Shown: one piece after another, positions 48,701 through 60,229 of the stretch | Layout of the letters: the number at the start of each line of letters is the position of its first letter | Numbering within the stretch: position 1 is the first letter of the stretch | NCBI GenBank assembly: GCA_949358305.1 | Contig: OX442314.1 | Span: forward strand, 52,335,162 to 52,399,161 | DNA length: 64,000 bases | Reading direction: 5' to 3' | Origin: Strigamia acuminata | Taxonomy: Eukaryota > Arthropoda > Chilopoda > Geophilomorpha > Linotaeniidae | Notes under the pieces: model-generated | Database searches by the model: none | Told to the model about the DNA's origin: nothing | The model's input: only the letters and a program-made list of their open reading frames with translations | Position numbers and translations under genes: made by a program

Positions 48701-51700
48701 ATGTTTGTCAAGAATACTTTCAATTCTCATGCCAATTGTTGGTTTCTATTGGAACCGAATTGGTAGTCGATTTGTTCGGCCTGACCTTGTAGTCCTGACT
48801 GCTGGTTCAGGTTGCTGTACCGGTGCTTGGACTTGAGGAGGCTTCGCTGTTCGGTTTTTAGCCGTTTTTGTTGATTTTTCAACAGTTTCTGCAATTGGTG
48901 TGGTCTGAGGAACAACGTCTTGTTCTGAAGTTGTTGTTGGGTAATAATTATCCTCATCAACCTCTGTGACAGGCCATTCCACTGCAGTATAGTCGGGTAT
49001 GAATCGTTTCAATTCGACTATGTTTACTGGTCCAATTGTTTGTAGAGTAATTGGCTTGGCAATCACATAAACATTCGGGCTTTTTACTTCAGTGATGACA
49101 AATGGACCTTTGTATCTGTCCTCAAGTGAAGCTGTGTAACCTTTTGCAGCATTCGAAAGAGCATGGGTTTTTCTCAAAACCAGATCATCTTTTTTGAATG
49201 TGTCATTGCTACGATGTTGGTCATAATATCCTTTTTGTTTTTGTTGTGCAAGTAATTTATTACGAATTGCTGCCTGCATTAAAACTTTGGATCTTGCAAC
49301 CAACATTCTTTGGGCATCTTGAGGTTGGCTTGGGTCAAATGGGGCATCATAAGAGATGTCCCTATTGTCCCACCAAGGCCTCAATTCTCTTAGAAAAGTA
49401 AGCATTGCTGGTGTGAAACCAGTTGTTACTGAGGGTGCGGTGCGCAAGGCAAAATTTATGTCGCCAATGCACCGATCCCACTGATCGTGTTCTGAGGTGA
49501 ATATTTGAAGCATAATCTTGATGTTTCTATTTATTCTCTCGGTCAGGTTTGTTTGGGGGTGATATGGGGTTGTTTTCAGGATTGTTATTCCTGCGTCCCT
49601 ACATAGTGCCTCATAAACATCAGAAACAAATTGGGGTCCGTTGTCGCTTACAATAAAACGAGGGCACCCATGTGTTTCGAAAAAGTGTTTAAGAATGGGT
49701 ACGACGTATGCGATTTTTGCACTGCGCAAAGGAACAATCTCAACCCAATTCGTTGCGTAATCGACAATGACTAATAGCCACCTATTTCTGTTTTTAGTAC
49801 GGACCTTGGGGCCAATAAAATCAATGCCAATTCTCTCAAATCTACCAATTTGGGGTGAGGTGGGAATCATCAACCCTTTTGGTTTTCTTTGGATAGGTTT
49901 GCACTTTTGACAACGTTCGCAGCTAATTACATGAGTTCTTGCTTGCTGACGCATGCCGAACCAAAAATATGCTCGTTTTAGTCTTTCAAAAGTGACATCA
50001 ACTCCTCCGTGGCCTGCTGTTGGATGATCGTGTACCAACCGTAGGCATTGAGTTTGGAGTGATTTTGGTACAAGTATTTTTAGACCTGCGCCGTCCTCTA
50101 TTTCTGTCAGGAAAAAATCTGATTTATAGGGTGAATTGATCATTAGTATCCCATTTTTATTTATTGCTAAATCTGATTTTACTGACATGAAGCGTTTTGG
50201 AACTAATTTCCAGAGTGTCTCATCATCAAGGTTGTCAGTTTCCAACCATTCAATGATTTTTGATAATTCTGGATCCAATCTCTGTTCTGCTGCCATTCTG
50301 GTTGCGGAGATTGCTTGAATCCGTGCATCCAAAATAAACAGTGCTGTTTCTTGTGGTGGATTGTTTTCTTCTTCGGGATATTTTCTTGCTGTCGTATAAT
50401 CGTCATCAAGATTTATCCTGGAAAGAGCATCCGCCACCGTATTATCAGTTCCTTTTCTGTATTTTATTACAAAATCTTCCTGTTGTAACTTCATTGCCCA
50501 TCTAGCCAGCCGGCCTGCCGGGTCTTCTAAAGTCATCAGCCATTTTAGAGCTTGGTGGTCAGTTTCTAGAGTGTAGGTGGAGTATTCTACATAGGGTTTG
50601 AATTTATAAACCGCCCAGATAACTCCTAAACATTCTAGTTCAGTAGCTCCGTAATTTGCTTCTGCACCTTGTAGGGTGCGGCTTGCATATGCTACTGGTC
50701 TGATTTTTTCTTCATCGTCAGCCTGCATGAGGACTGCGCCGAGTCCGCCCGAACTTGCATCAGTGTGAATGATGAAAGGACGGTCAAAATCGGGCAAAGG
50801 CAGCGTGATCCCATGCGCGAGCTGACGTTTAAGGGTTTCAAATGCTGCTATACACTCTTCTGACCAATTCCATTGTATATCTTTTTTAAGAAGTACATAA
50901 AATGGTTTTGAAGTAATGTTGCAGTTGTGGATTAATGGCTGATAGAATCCAACCATCCCCAGAAAACGTTGTAGTTGTTTAACATTTTTGGGTGCTGGAT
51001 ATGCTATAATAGCCTCCACTTTCGAGCCATTTGGACTATATCCTTGGTTTGAAATTGTAAAACCTAGAAAGTCCAATGTCTCTGAGCATAGAAAAGATTT
51101 GTCAGGGCTAGCTGTTAGATTATTCTTCTTTAAGCGCTTAAAAATATCTTCTAGATGTATTAAATGTTCCTCAAAGGTGTTACTAAAGATGATTAGGTCA
51201 TCTAAGTACGCCATGGCCCATTTATGTTTTGAGTAACCCAGCACTTCATCCATCATTCGCTGAAAAGCGCTAGGCGCATTGCAGAGTCCGAAAGGCATTC
51301 TTGTAAATTGGAATGTCCCGTCTGGAGTTGCAAATGCTGTTTTTGGACGATCAGAGGGTTTCAACTTGATCTGGTAATACCCCTTGGTCAAGTCCAGTGT
51401 TGAAAAAAAACATTTTCCTCCCAGGCAGGCTAAAATCATGATAATGGATGGCATATGGTAGACGTCCTTAACCGTTATTTTATTCAGCCACCTGAAATCT
51501 ATGCAAAGTCGATACGTGCCTTCTTTTTTCTTCACTATCACGGGTGGATTCTTATAGCTGCTTTCGCATCTTTCAGCCCACCCAGATTTTAATAAAACGG
51601 CAACAAGATCTCGTAATAATTCCGCTTTTGCTGGATTTATTGGTCTGTCTTTGCATTTAAATGCTGGTGCGTCACCTGTTGGAATTGCACTGGGTCGCTT

Positions 51701-54700
51701 GCCTCCAATAACCTCCGGACTTGACATCGCCACAAGCCTCACCCGCACAACAACACCCAGTTAGCACGCGCAAATATCAAGGTTTGGTCAACAGGGTCCG
51801 TATATTGGATGGTTATATCAAACTACTGGCCTCAGCAGTCCACAACCAGGTCCAATACCCATATTTCACAACCAGATCTCGGAATTCAAACCAATTTTCA
51901 AAAAACAACAAACAAAATTTCCAAAAAAAATTGTTTTGTTGTAAGCAGAAAAAAAAATTATCTATCCCGGACAGGCCACCAATTGTGAGAGTGGACGGAC
52001 ATTGTTCAGGCACGGGAATGCCTAAACAGCGCCGGACGCTCGACACGTATAGATAGGAGACTACAAGAGACTGTGTTTGAGGTTTTAGGCCTTTATTCAG
52101 TTGTCTAGGGGTCAATATCTTGTGTCTCTCCCATGCTCCTGCTGCATTGCTGCAGCAGACCTGTGACCACACGCGGCACACACGTGGTTAGGGTTAACCT
52201 GGTTGTGCGGCGTGGTCATGTCGATGTTCATTTGGCCCATGGTAATCGCTCACGGTACTGGGATTGGCGAACCGGCCAAGTCCCTAAGTGACACCATGGT
52301 GAACAAGAGTGTGGACCGGTCTGATGTTGGTCAGGACCGTTCCTGTGGAACTCTGGCCAGAAACAGGATGTTGGGCCTTTTATACCCCACTCTTGCACCA
52401 TGGGTACGAGAGTACCTCTTCCCATTGGTTGTGGGGTTGGTGACCGGATATGACGTCATCCTGGTCACCATCCCTCAACCGTCAACGCCACCTGGCGGGT
52501 GGGGTTGGGCTAGGCCATGTGGGCGTGTTGTAGTGGCCGATAATCGGTCACAAAACGAATCAAGTTTATATAATAACTATGGCTGACAAATGGCCAATAA
52601 ATCGGATGAAATAAAACTATACAATAATTGGCTCGAAAGCCCTAACTTAATCTAGAAGATGCCGAGGTATTCAGCCGTGAAATAAGAAGTTTAACTTTCT
52701 TATTTCTCATGGCGTAACAGATGTCGTCGTAACAATCAGATTGATTATCGTCTGCTTCGGTTGGTTCTGTGTAAAGTAAATATCCGAGATGTGCGGTTGT
52801 CTTTGCTGCACCGTCACAACTTGGGTTGATCGTTGGTTTAAATATCTATTTGTAGATATTTACCAAATGATCTATTTATAATTATCGAAATAATTATAAA
52901 TCGAGTTGGGCAAGGCTAAGCCTTAAATAAATAATTGTGTACGGATAACTTGGTTAAACAACTTATCACGTAGCAATTACACTTCCGGATCCGTGTAAAA
53001 TATTAGTTTGTAACTTATTAATATAAGTCACAACTGAATATTCCTTAGTTCTAAAACTCATCAAAAGACTTCGAAATGCAAGATGGATTTACAAATAAAT
53101 CCGGTCAAGCAAGTTGGGATTTAATTAGTTAAGTTACAAATAACTCAACTATTAAATCTGGAAAAACTGCAAAGTAAAATGATTAGGAAAGACCCTGTCA
53201 ATCCGTTGCACCAAAGTACAACCAGCCCAGAATTTAACCAATGGCGCTCACGTCAGTCCAACACTAGGTTTGACCCTAATGTCTCGTTGGAAAAGGAATT
53301 GAGCACGGCATTTTACTGCACGTGCCCCTACAACGGAATGTTGGCATGAAGTACGGGAAAAGGGGTTGAGCACGGCATTTTACTGCACGTGCCCCTACAA
53401 CGGAATGTTGGCATGAAGTACGGGAAAAAGGATTGAGCACGGCATTTTACTGCACGTGCCCCTACAACGGAATGTTGGCATGTAGACAGGTAAAGGGAAT
53501 GAGCACGGAATTTACTGCACGTGCCCCTACAACGGAATGTTGGCATGAAGCGAAGCGAAGCGAAGCGTAGAATATATGGGCTCAAGAATATCAAAGTCAG
53601 AAACAAAAACAAAACAAGAGCGAGCTATATCCGGTTTGCACTGGGATATATACTCAGTAGGAACAATGAGTTGGCCATTGCTCCAATAGGAACACTGGTC
53701 ACTCAGAAACTGCCCAATCCTAGTAAATAGGAAGTGGATACAGAGACACATAGTTTACTACTAGGTCTGTCCCAGGAAGTGGATATGGAGGACACATTTG
53801 AGATTAAGACTTTTGTCTTACTCTACAAATGTAGTTCAAACATCTGTGGGTGGTGAAGGGTGAGTTAATCCCTTTAGCCAGGTGTTGTTATAATTTGTCT
53901 AAATCATAACACAACTGGAATTAAATATATAAATATATCATACTAGTATGATATAATACGTAAAACTACCGTGAATTTATATAAAACCTTTGATTTTATA
54001 TAAACAACACCTAAATAAACTGTACATTCGAATTTCCCACTAAAATGGGAAATAGTGCCATCTATTGGTGAAATTAGCCATTTAATATGACGTCGTAACC
54101 GTCACAAATTTAACATTAAAATTATTGTTTCAATTAAGCTTGTCATAGATCCATCCCCAGTTATCTATCATATCTCAAATGCCTTTGCGGACGTTTTTGC
54201 CAAAATAGAAGGCCTAAAGAATCAAGTCATTGCTACTGTGCAAAAAGTAAGGGATACAATAGAAGTAATAGCAATAACAGCTTAGTTAAGAAATTTTTAA
54301 AAATTGAAATCTCGAAAATTTGCAATTGTAACAACAATAAAATTTCAATCATGTTTTAGTACCACTTCATTAATACCACGAGACAGCGGTGCAACAATAA
54401 CTTACAGGACTGCTTGCAACATTGTTTAGTAAAAGCAATGAAATGCAGGTAAACAACTTTCTAGAATTCGTACAAACAGTGGCATGGCCAGGCATGAACA
54501 AAAAGAATCAGTTCTCAAATTATAGCCGCCCTCAAATAATAGCCGCAGCCACGTCAAATCGTCACTTTCAACCGCCACTAGTATTCGTGGGTTTCGACAA
54601 TTCTTCAAGGGTGGCTCTTTAATACGAATTTTAATTAATCGAAAATTTGCAGAACGGATATTTTGTTATTGATAAATGTAAAAAGAGACGGTTATACAGG

Positions 54701-57700
54701 GTGGAACAAAAGTCTGGATCCCTACTAAATATTTCTGAAACTGCTGACAATTCATCTAATCTAATGATGGCAAAGTATATTAAAGTTGGGTGGGGCAATC
54801 TTTTGGTGTCCCGAAATTTAACCTTGGGACGTTCCTTCAAGGTCATTTGAAAATTATCTCGGAAACCGTTAGAGATAGATAAAAATTTCCAATTGTAAAC
54901 TTGTAGAGCATCATTTGTTTAGTCTACAAATGACTAATTCCGAAATCTTTTGTGCTAAAAGATTTTAAAAAAATCACAATTGAAAAAGTAGACACAAGTC
55001 AAAGAATAACATGGCCAAAATTTGGAAAAGTGCCAAAAACGTGCTGATTAGACGTAAAATGACCCAAAAAATCGATTCCCCTGGTTGGAATTTGCATATC
55101 TGGCACCGTTGCAGAGATATGGGTAGAAAACGGAATTTTTTATAACTTTTTCTTTTCAAAACTACTTTTTCAATTGCGATTTTCTTAAAATCTTTTAGTA
55201 CAAAAGATTTCAGAATTAGTCATTTGTAGACTAAACAAATGATGCTCTACAAGTTTACAATTAAAAATTTCTGTCTATCTCTAACGGTTTCCGAGATAAT
55301 TTTCAATTGACCTTGAAGGAACACCTCAAGGTGAAATTTCAGGTCACCAAAAGATTGCCCCGCCCAACTTTAATATACTTTGCCATCATTAGATTAGATG
55401 AATTGTCAGCAGTTTCAGAAATATTTAGTAGGGATCCAGACTTTTGTTCTACCCTGTATACACAAATAATGGTTTAAGGGTAACGTATGCTGGACGTTGG
55501 ATTGTTCGGATTATAAGACGCGCTTCGGACTGCACATAAAACAAATTTTATTTTGCATAAATATCCGGTATTTACTTATGATCCTCAAAATACGTACAAT
55601 GTTCGCAGCTTTCGCGATTACCGGATGCAACACATTAAATCACGTTATTGCACAATACAATGGAGGAAATTAAAGGAAAATACAAATGATTAAAACGTAA
55701 TTACTCTCTTAGATTTCCGTTTTACGAGGCAAGAAGCCTTCCGAAATGCAATAAGGCAGATAGCATTCGTCAACACTACATATTCTATGGATTTCTTATT
55801 GAGAAAGATTTAACGACACACTGCAAATGCCTCAATTTGTGTGATGTAACGCAACAAAGTCTAACTTATAACCTACAAGCTGGAAGTAAAGATATCGTTG
55901 AAATATTCATTGCCAGCAATTACGTTCAAACGATGCAAGAAAGCTTTTCTTACGACGTAATATTTTTGTTATGCGACATTGGAGGCAACATCGGCCTCTA
56001 TTTCGGCATGTCTTGTTTAGCACTCGTCGAAATATTTATTCATTGCTGCAAAACGTGTTTGATCAAACTAAGCAAAACAACAAAAGCAAACGTCGAATTG
56101 AAAGAAAAAATTCCAATGATACTCGAAAAAATGCAGAAATCAAAAAAGAAATCGTTTGTCAAAAACAAACTGAAAACCACTGTTTCATTAATCCTGTTTT
56201 GCACTTCAGTTTATCAAACTTACAACTTGATCGACACTTACTTTCAATGTCCACTCCTGAAAACTGTTAACATAATTAGAGACAACATGATTGAGTTTCC
56301 ACTCGGTATTGCATGCGGGGAAACTGTGAAAATACTAAAAGCTAAGATCAAATTAGCTTCTAAAATGCAAACTGACTGTGGCCACTACCAACTCCTCGAT
56401 TTACTCCATCCATCGGCTGAATACGCCAATAAAACAGAGAAGCTATGGAGTGACTCTTCTGGTTATAACACCTACCTCTCAAATGAAAAATTTCTAGGTG
56501 TAAGCTAAGCTAGCAAAATACTAAATAGTTAGTGCTATTTGTATTAAATTACTTACTATTTTTGTAGTTTAGTAAAACTGAAAATGACTTATATTTTGCC
56601 AATTTATCAATTTTATCAACGGCATTTGGAACATGCACTGTGTTTAATAAAGGTAACTGCAAAAGTAATATTTTTTATCTTCTTGTACTTAGAAATGTTT
56701 GCAGGTGACAGGCCATTTTCACCAAAGAAAAATCAATTAGTGTTTATGAATGACATAACGAGAGACATTTGCAACGAATATCAAACTGTGAGATTGTTGA
56801 CACATACAGATTACATTGTTGTTTACTTGACTTTATCATGCATTTCCAGCATTTTGTTGTGCCGAAAAATCAAGCGTTTCATCCAAAATATATATTTCAC
56901 ATTCCCACCAAACACGGCACCACAATTGACATTTCTCGTCAAACGGTAATATCTAAAAAAAAAACAAAAACCATTATTTTACATCTTACTCTGTTTAGCT
57001 CGTTCGAGTGAACACTGTTAAAAGTCCTTGTCAACCAAATAAAGAAGTTTCTAAATGTGAACAAAAATGTTTTGCAACAAAATTGTCAAGACAACTTCTC
57101 AAGTGCAGGTAAAAATAATATTACTTACACCAAAAAATAATTGGAATCCCTTGAGGGGGCAGGCCTCTTCTAATACAAGCTTCCACCGCTATAGAAATGG
57201 TCTAGAAACTTATCTGTATGAAGTCTAGCAGCTAGAGTTGTTGTGAAATGCTGAGTTCGACTTCAGTAAATTTTTTTAAGAGACTATGTCATAAGTTTGG
57301 CTATTTCGTAATGACTGATTTACATTAACAAAGTGTGGCAGCGAAATTTTGTTTCCTAAAGCATTTTATCCTAACAAACAATGTTGCATCAGCATATTAG
57401 CTTCTCACACTCCTGGTGGAAAACTGATGCAGGTAAGTCCCCAGAACACTCGCCTAGATGAGGACACTTGTACTAAAAGAAGTCTGTTCTCCAGAAGAGA
57501 TTTCGGGTTATGTTTGGGAATAATATATTAAAAATAAATATGAGGGGCACAATCTGGCATAAAATCTTTACATGCAAACCGTGTCGCGCTCTAACTCGGA
57601 TGTCGCTAACTCGTGGTATGAGTCACTTACTAATCTCGCAATACCGCTTTAATCAAGCGGTTACCCAAAGAATGTAACACGGCAAACAATGTAAAATGGT

Positions 57701-58957
57701 AAATATAATAAATGTATTTATTATACGGGAATGTACAGTTAAACGGGAATAAAATATGTAAAGGGATAAAAAGGTAGGGTGTGTAAAGGATGGCGGGAAA
57801 CTGGTCGAGGTCGTCCTTTGTTGGCGCTCTGGATCCAAGATGGCGTCCGCGTGGCAACGTGGTGTCGTCTTGGGCCGGCGTGGCAATGAATGGTGTCCTC
57901 GTCTCACGTTTCTCTCTCTGGTCGGTCTCTCGGGCTCACGCTGGTCGGGCGCGAGTGAATGCCTAGTTAAAGGGCTTACTTCTGGTCTGTTGTCTAGGTT
58001 TAGGGTTTTGTTTAGGTGTCCGGCGATCACACAGCGGCGGACGCTTGGTGGTTCCCGGCGATACACACAGCGGCGGGAACGCTCGTCGTGGTTACTGCAA
58101 TTTAGGCTTGTGCGACCGTTTGTCTGCACAACTCGCTAATTGGAGTAATTTTACTATTTCTAGCTGGCTTGCTAAAATAGTGCGGTAATCTTATTTCGCA
58201 GGTTACTCTGCGGAGGTTAACACAAATCAAACGTACTCACGTTGGAAGTCCCTTGTCCTTGGTCACTCCTTAAGTCTTTGTACTTAGGCTTGATCGTTGT
58301 AGGACGTTTGGCTTTTACGTGTATCTTGGTTGATTTTTGTGTTGGTTCTGCCCGCTCAGTGCAAGGCACATTCCTTTGCACAAAGCGGGGGTGACAGGTG
58401 ACTAAAGCTACCCAATGGTGGAGAAGACGAATCTCCCCCACTCCCCCAGGGCAGACGCCCGTCCATTGACTAGATGTCAATGCTCTGAGGAAAGGAAGGC
58501 GCGCGTGCGACTCCCCCTTCTTTACCCGTATGTAGGCCACGAGAGAAACTCTTCGTGCCCCACCCCAGTCGGGTCACCACAACCGGAAAGAAATTTATTT
58601 GTTATCTTTCTAACTAGACTACCGTTCATGAAAAACAGTACTTTAGAACTCTGCATGACACCAGAAACAGCTAAAACAACCTACGAAACATATTTGCAAA
58701 CTCAATTCAAGACCAACCCCCAGAAAGACTGTTCCTGTGCAACACGCTGCCGTGAAACCGTTTACAATGTCAAAACAAAAGCATCCCTTGATTATGTAAT
58801 CCTGACAACAGCTGTGTACACTATTGAAAAGAACATTCGAGAAGTTATTGAAGAACAGGAGCTCATTTCTGTAACAAAACTATTGTGTAGCATTGGATCT
58901 ATTATTGGTATTTTGACTGGTTTCTCAACATTTACTCTTGTTGACCATTTCATTTGA
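45748..58957 (+). CDS. Tandem-fused DEG/ENaC channel, 11 exons, 782 aa, two channel units in one polypeptide
   Basis: Degenerin/epithelial sodium channel family: cation channels whose subunits have two membrane helices and a Cys-rich ectodomain. Exons: 45748-46230, 46281-46356, 46412-46491, 54139-54246, 54360-54448, 55713-56499, 56568-56652, 56693-56787, 56850-56945, 56999-57108, 58618-58957. They total 2349 nt and the frame is open across all junctions. Unit 1: TM1 at about 51-70, VIDPSPV (degenerin-like HDP region), C..C...C exon, TM2 with GMS filter near 377. A 45-residue linker leads to unit 2: TM1 near 434-455, FGTCTVFN, matching Cys exon, TM2 with GFS near 771, then stop. Exon ends have phases 0,1,0,0,2 in both units. 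The N-terminus lacks the usual HG motif, and unit 1 lacks GTC.FN. Each unit is short (about 390 aa versus about 500-600). Each of the largest introns carries a mobile element. Confidence 0.78.
47288..47305 (-). promoter_or_regulatory. Polypurine tract of element C
   Basis: Minus strand CGAAGGGGGGGGAAA immediately precedes the 3' LTR. Confidence 0.75.
47414..48366 (-). mobile_element. Solo LTR related to element B's LTR, nested in element C
   Basis: In sense (minus) orientation it runs from TGTGGTGATC to GGATCGCAGCA, resembling both ends of the element B LTR. Flanks are ACCG at the left and ACCT at the right, so the target duplication is at best 3 of 4. It sits between the end of element C pol and its polypurine tract. 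It contains several perfect hairpins (see findings). Confidence 0.75.
48746..51727 (-). CDS. pol: pol of element C: reverse transcriptase, RNase H, integrase (no protease)
   Basis: About 990 residues from the ATG at 51727. Reverse transcriptase starts directly (RLCIDFRWLN), with the YLDD box in AMAYLDDLIIF. RNase H ends in NTVADALSRI. The integrase zinc finger is DHPTAGHGG...CERCQKC. The triad is D in GIDFIGPK, D in VSDNGPQF and E in NLTERINR. The tail is basic (TRSGRTNRLP). No stop or frameshift. The first ~15 residues may be what remains of the deleted upstream region. Without gag it cannot be autonomous. Confidence 0.92.
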   Translation of the reverse strand: MSSPEVIGGKRPSAIPTGDAPAFKCKDRPINPAKAELLRDLVAVLLKSGWAERCESSYKNPPVIVKKKEGTYRLCIDFRWLNKITVKDVYHMPSIIMILACLGGKCFFSTLDLTKGYYQIKLKPSDRPKTAFATPDGTFQFTRMPFGLCNAPSAFQRMMDEVLGYSKHKWAMAYLDDLIIFSNTFEEHLIHLEDIFKRLKKNNLTASPDKSFLCSETLDFLGFTISNQGYSPNGSKVEAIIAYPAPKNVKQLQRFLGMVGFYQPLIHNCNITSKPFYVLLKKDIQWNWSEECIAAFETLKRQLAHGITLPLPDFDRPFIIHTDASSGGLGAVLMQADDEEKIRPVAYASRTLQGAEANYGATELECLGVIWAVYKFKPYVEYSTYTLETDHQALKWLMTLEDPAGRLARWAMKLQQEDFVIKYRKGTDNTVADALSRINLDDDYTTARKYPEEENNPPQETALFILDARIQAISATRMAAEQRLDPELSKIIEWLETDNLDDETLWKLVPKRFMSVKSDLAINKNGILMINSPYKSDFFLTEIEDGAGLKILVPKSLQTQCLRLVHDHPTAGHGGVDVTFERLKRAYFWFGMRQQARTHVISCERCQKCKPIQRKPKGLMIPTSPQIGRFERIGIDFIGPKVRTKNRNRWLLVIVDYATNWVEIVPLRSAKIAYVVPILKHFFETHGCPRFIVSDNGPQFVSDVYEALCRDAGITILKTTPYHPQTNLTERINRNIKIMLQIFTSEHDQWDRCIGDINFALRTAPSVTTGFTPAMLTFLRELRPWWDNRDISYDAPFDPSQPQDAQRMLVARSKVLMQAAIRNKLLAQQKQKGYYDQHRSNDTFKKDDLVLRKTHALSNAAKGYTASLEDRYKGPFVITEVKSPNVYVIAKPITLQTIGPVNIVELKRFIPDYTAVEWPVTEVDEDNYYPTTTSEQDVVPQTTPIAETVEKSTKTAKNRTAKPPQVQAPVQQPEPAVRTTRSGRTNRLPIRFQ
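51964..51981 (-). promoter_or_regulatory. Primer binding site of element C
   Basis: TGGTGGCCTGTCCGGGAT on the minus strand, two bases inside the 5' LTR. The TGG start and spacing fit, but I could not assign the tRNA. Confidence 0.6.
53290..53552 (+). repeat. 67-bp minisatellite, four copies, inside the solo LTR
   Basis: GAGCACGG starts copies at 53301, 53368, 53435 and 53501. Each copy includes TACTGCACGTGCCCCTACAA, with a CACGTG E-box. A short (GAAGC)n run follows. Confidence 0.9.
54697..55456. mobile_element. Palindromic MITE with arms of about 295 bp, TA target site
   Basis: CAGGGTGGAACAAAAGTCTG at 54697 and its complement at 55456 are flanked by TA. Arms run about 54697-54991 and 55162-55456 with many matches throughout, around a ~170-bp centre. 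TA flanks suggest a Tc1/mariner-type helper. It sits in the intron between DEG/ENaC exons 5 and 6. Confidence 0.9.
57582..58581 (-). mobile_element. Solo LTR of the family at 26-1044 (TSD ACCG)
   Basis: 1000 bp, minus orientation, TGTGGTGACC to GCGCGACA. ACCG at 57578-57581 and 58582-58585 is the target duplication. It lies in the last intron of the DEG/ENaC gene, about 36 bp before the final exon. Confidence 0.92.
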
Positions 58958-58965
58958 TTTTACAT

Positions 58966-59502
58966 TTACCATGTTTACATGTACTCACTTATCTAAATAA
59001 GTAAAAATGCAAATTTTACTTTTCTAGAAAACTGATCATGTAAACAAATCAGTTTTCCAGAAAAGTCAAACTTATCTGGAAAACTAAAATCCACTTGTTT
59101 GAGGTAGAATTTGGGTGTTATGCGCATTGCCATTTGCAATGTAAACACCCACTCATTGCTTATCTAGATAAGCTGACGTCACAACAACGCTGTAATGCAA
59201 CTGTTTAAAGACATGGCGGCAAAATAGAGCGAGCACAGTGCTCGCAATGTTAGAATGAATATTATTACATGGGAAACACCAACTAAACAAAACAATATTT
59301 TTCGAGGTTGGCGGAAAGACATATTGTTTGTGCATAGTGCATTGTGAATGATTAATGCGCAAGTTTAACAGAGAGTTAAATACGTCATATGACGTCACAT
59401 TTTTTGGAAAACTGATTCTTTGTAAACGCATGCAGTTTTCTAGATAAGTAAAAATTCGCATTTTTACTTATCTAGATAACTGGTAACATGTAAACATGGT
59501 AA
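58966..59502. mobile_element. MITE with TTACCATGTTTACATG inverted ends
   Basis: Left end TTACCATGTTTACATGTACT and right end complement match, and both subterminal parts repeat CTTATCTA..TAAGTAAAAATGC. No coding sequence. I could not find a target duplication. It starts only 8 bp after the DEG/ENaC stop codon, so it probably lies in that gene's 3'UTR. Confidence 0.7.
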
Positions 59503-60229
59503 TTGTTATCAATATAGTAAACATTAATAACAGCAATAGTTTTCACTCTCCTGACTTTGTCCTTGTTAACACAGTGTGGTTTTTGTAAAAAAAAATCACT
59601 AATTAATATTATTTACCCATGCAAAAGCATAAATCGATTACTATAAAAATAGAAGATGCAGAAGTGTGCTGCACTATGCAAAACTACCTAAAAAACAGTT
59701 CCAAATTGTAGCCTTAAAACCTCACTTTTTGTCCCATATCTCTTTTATCAATAAGACAAATGTTGTTACAGATTTCAAATCCTTTCTCTATTCATTCTTC
59801 ACCATTCAATTTTAAAATTTTATTAGCACAGTTATGTAACAAAAGGAAATTCAAATTCATAATGTGGAAACTGACGGTTCCCAAAAAGAATAATGTAGTT
59901 TATGTTTGACCACTGGGGTGCAGGTGAGAACTCAGACCTGTGACCTATATTATGCTAATTCCTAAGTTTATATCGAACATTTGCATTTGGCAAATGTTCG
60001 ATTGAGTTTAATAAAGCGTATGATTTTATATAATAAATGTCTGAGTCATTCACAATAAAAAAACACAAGTTACGTGAGCAATTAACATACCCGGATCCAT
60101 GTAACAAAGTGGTGGAGGTGCAGGGCAACGGAACTTGATTGATGCTATTAAAAAGAAGAAACTGAAAGGAATTACGAGAATTCATATTGTACAAGATCCA
60201 CGCGGGACACTTAGGAAGCACAAAATGTC
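59503..60229. other. AT-rich stretch, nothing recognised
   Basis: No gene, repeat or structured element that I can support. Confidence 0.4.

Larger units (their letters stand above)
46719..52552 (-). mobile_element. Gypsy element C, lacking gag and protease (5.8 kb, TSD AAAC)
   Basis: LTRs of 569 bp at 46719-47287 (3') and 51984-52552 (5') differ at one position that I noticed (G/A near 47251 and 52512). AAAC at 46715-46718 and 52553-52556 is the target duplication. Only about 250 bp separate the 5' LTR from reverse transcriptase, so gag and protease are absent. The near-identical LTRs mean this internally deleted form was mobilised recently, presumably in trans. Confidence 0.93.
46597..54106 (-). 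mobile_element. Solo LTR of the element A family, split by Gypsy element C (TSD AATT)
   Basis: In minus orientation it starts TGTGACGGTTACG at 54106 and ends ATCGTCACA at 46597. AATT flanks both sides (46593-46596 and 54107-54110). Removing element C and one AAAC copy leaves about 1672 bp, against 1678 bp for the LTRs of element A. Similarity is clear at the ends and around AATAAATGT...TTTGAGAAA, which spans the element C insertion point. It carries a 67-bp minisatellite (53290-53552). It lies in the intron between DEG/ENaC exons 3 and 4. Confidence 0.82.

Noticed and set aside
54531-54604. Extra exon in DEG/ENaC unit 1
   Set aside because: Exon 54360-54448 (phase 2) joins 55713 directly and yields KCR-FPF, matching KCR-LPF in unit 2.
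57342-57432. Extra exon in DEG/ENaC unit 2
   Set aside because: It has splice-like ends, but exon 56999-57108 joins 58618-58957 in phase without it. Unit 1 has no counterpart, and the resulting phase would be wrong.
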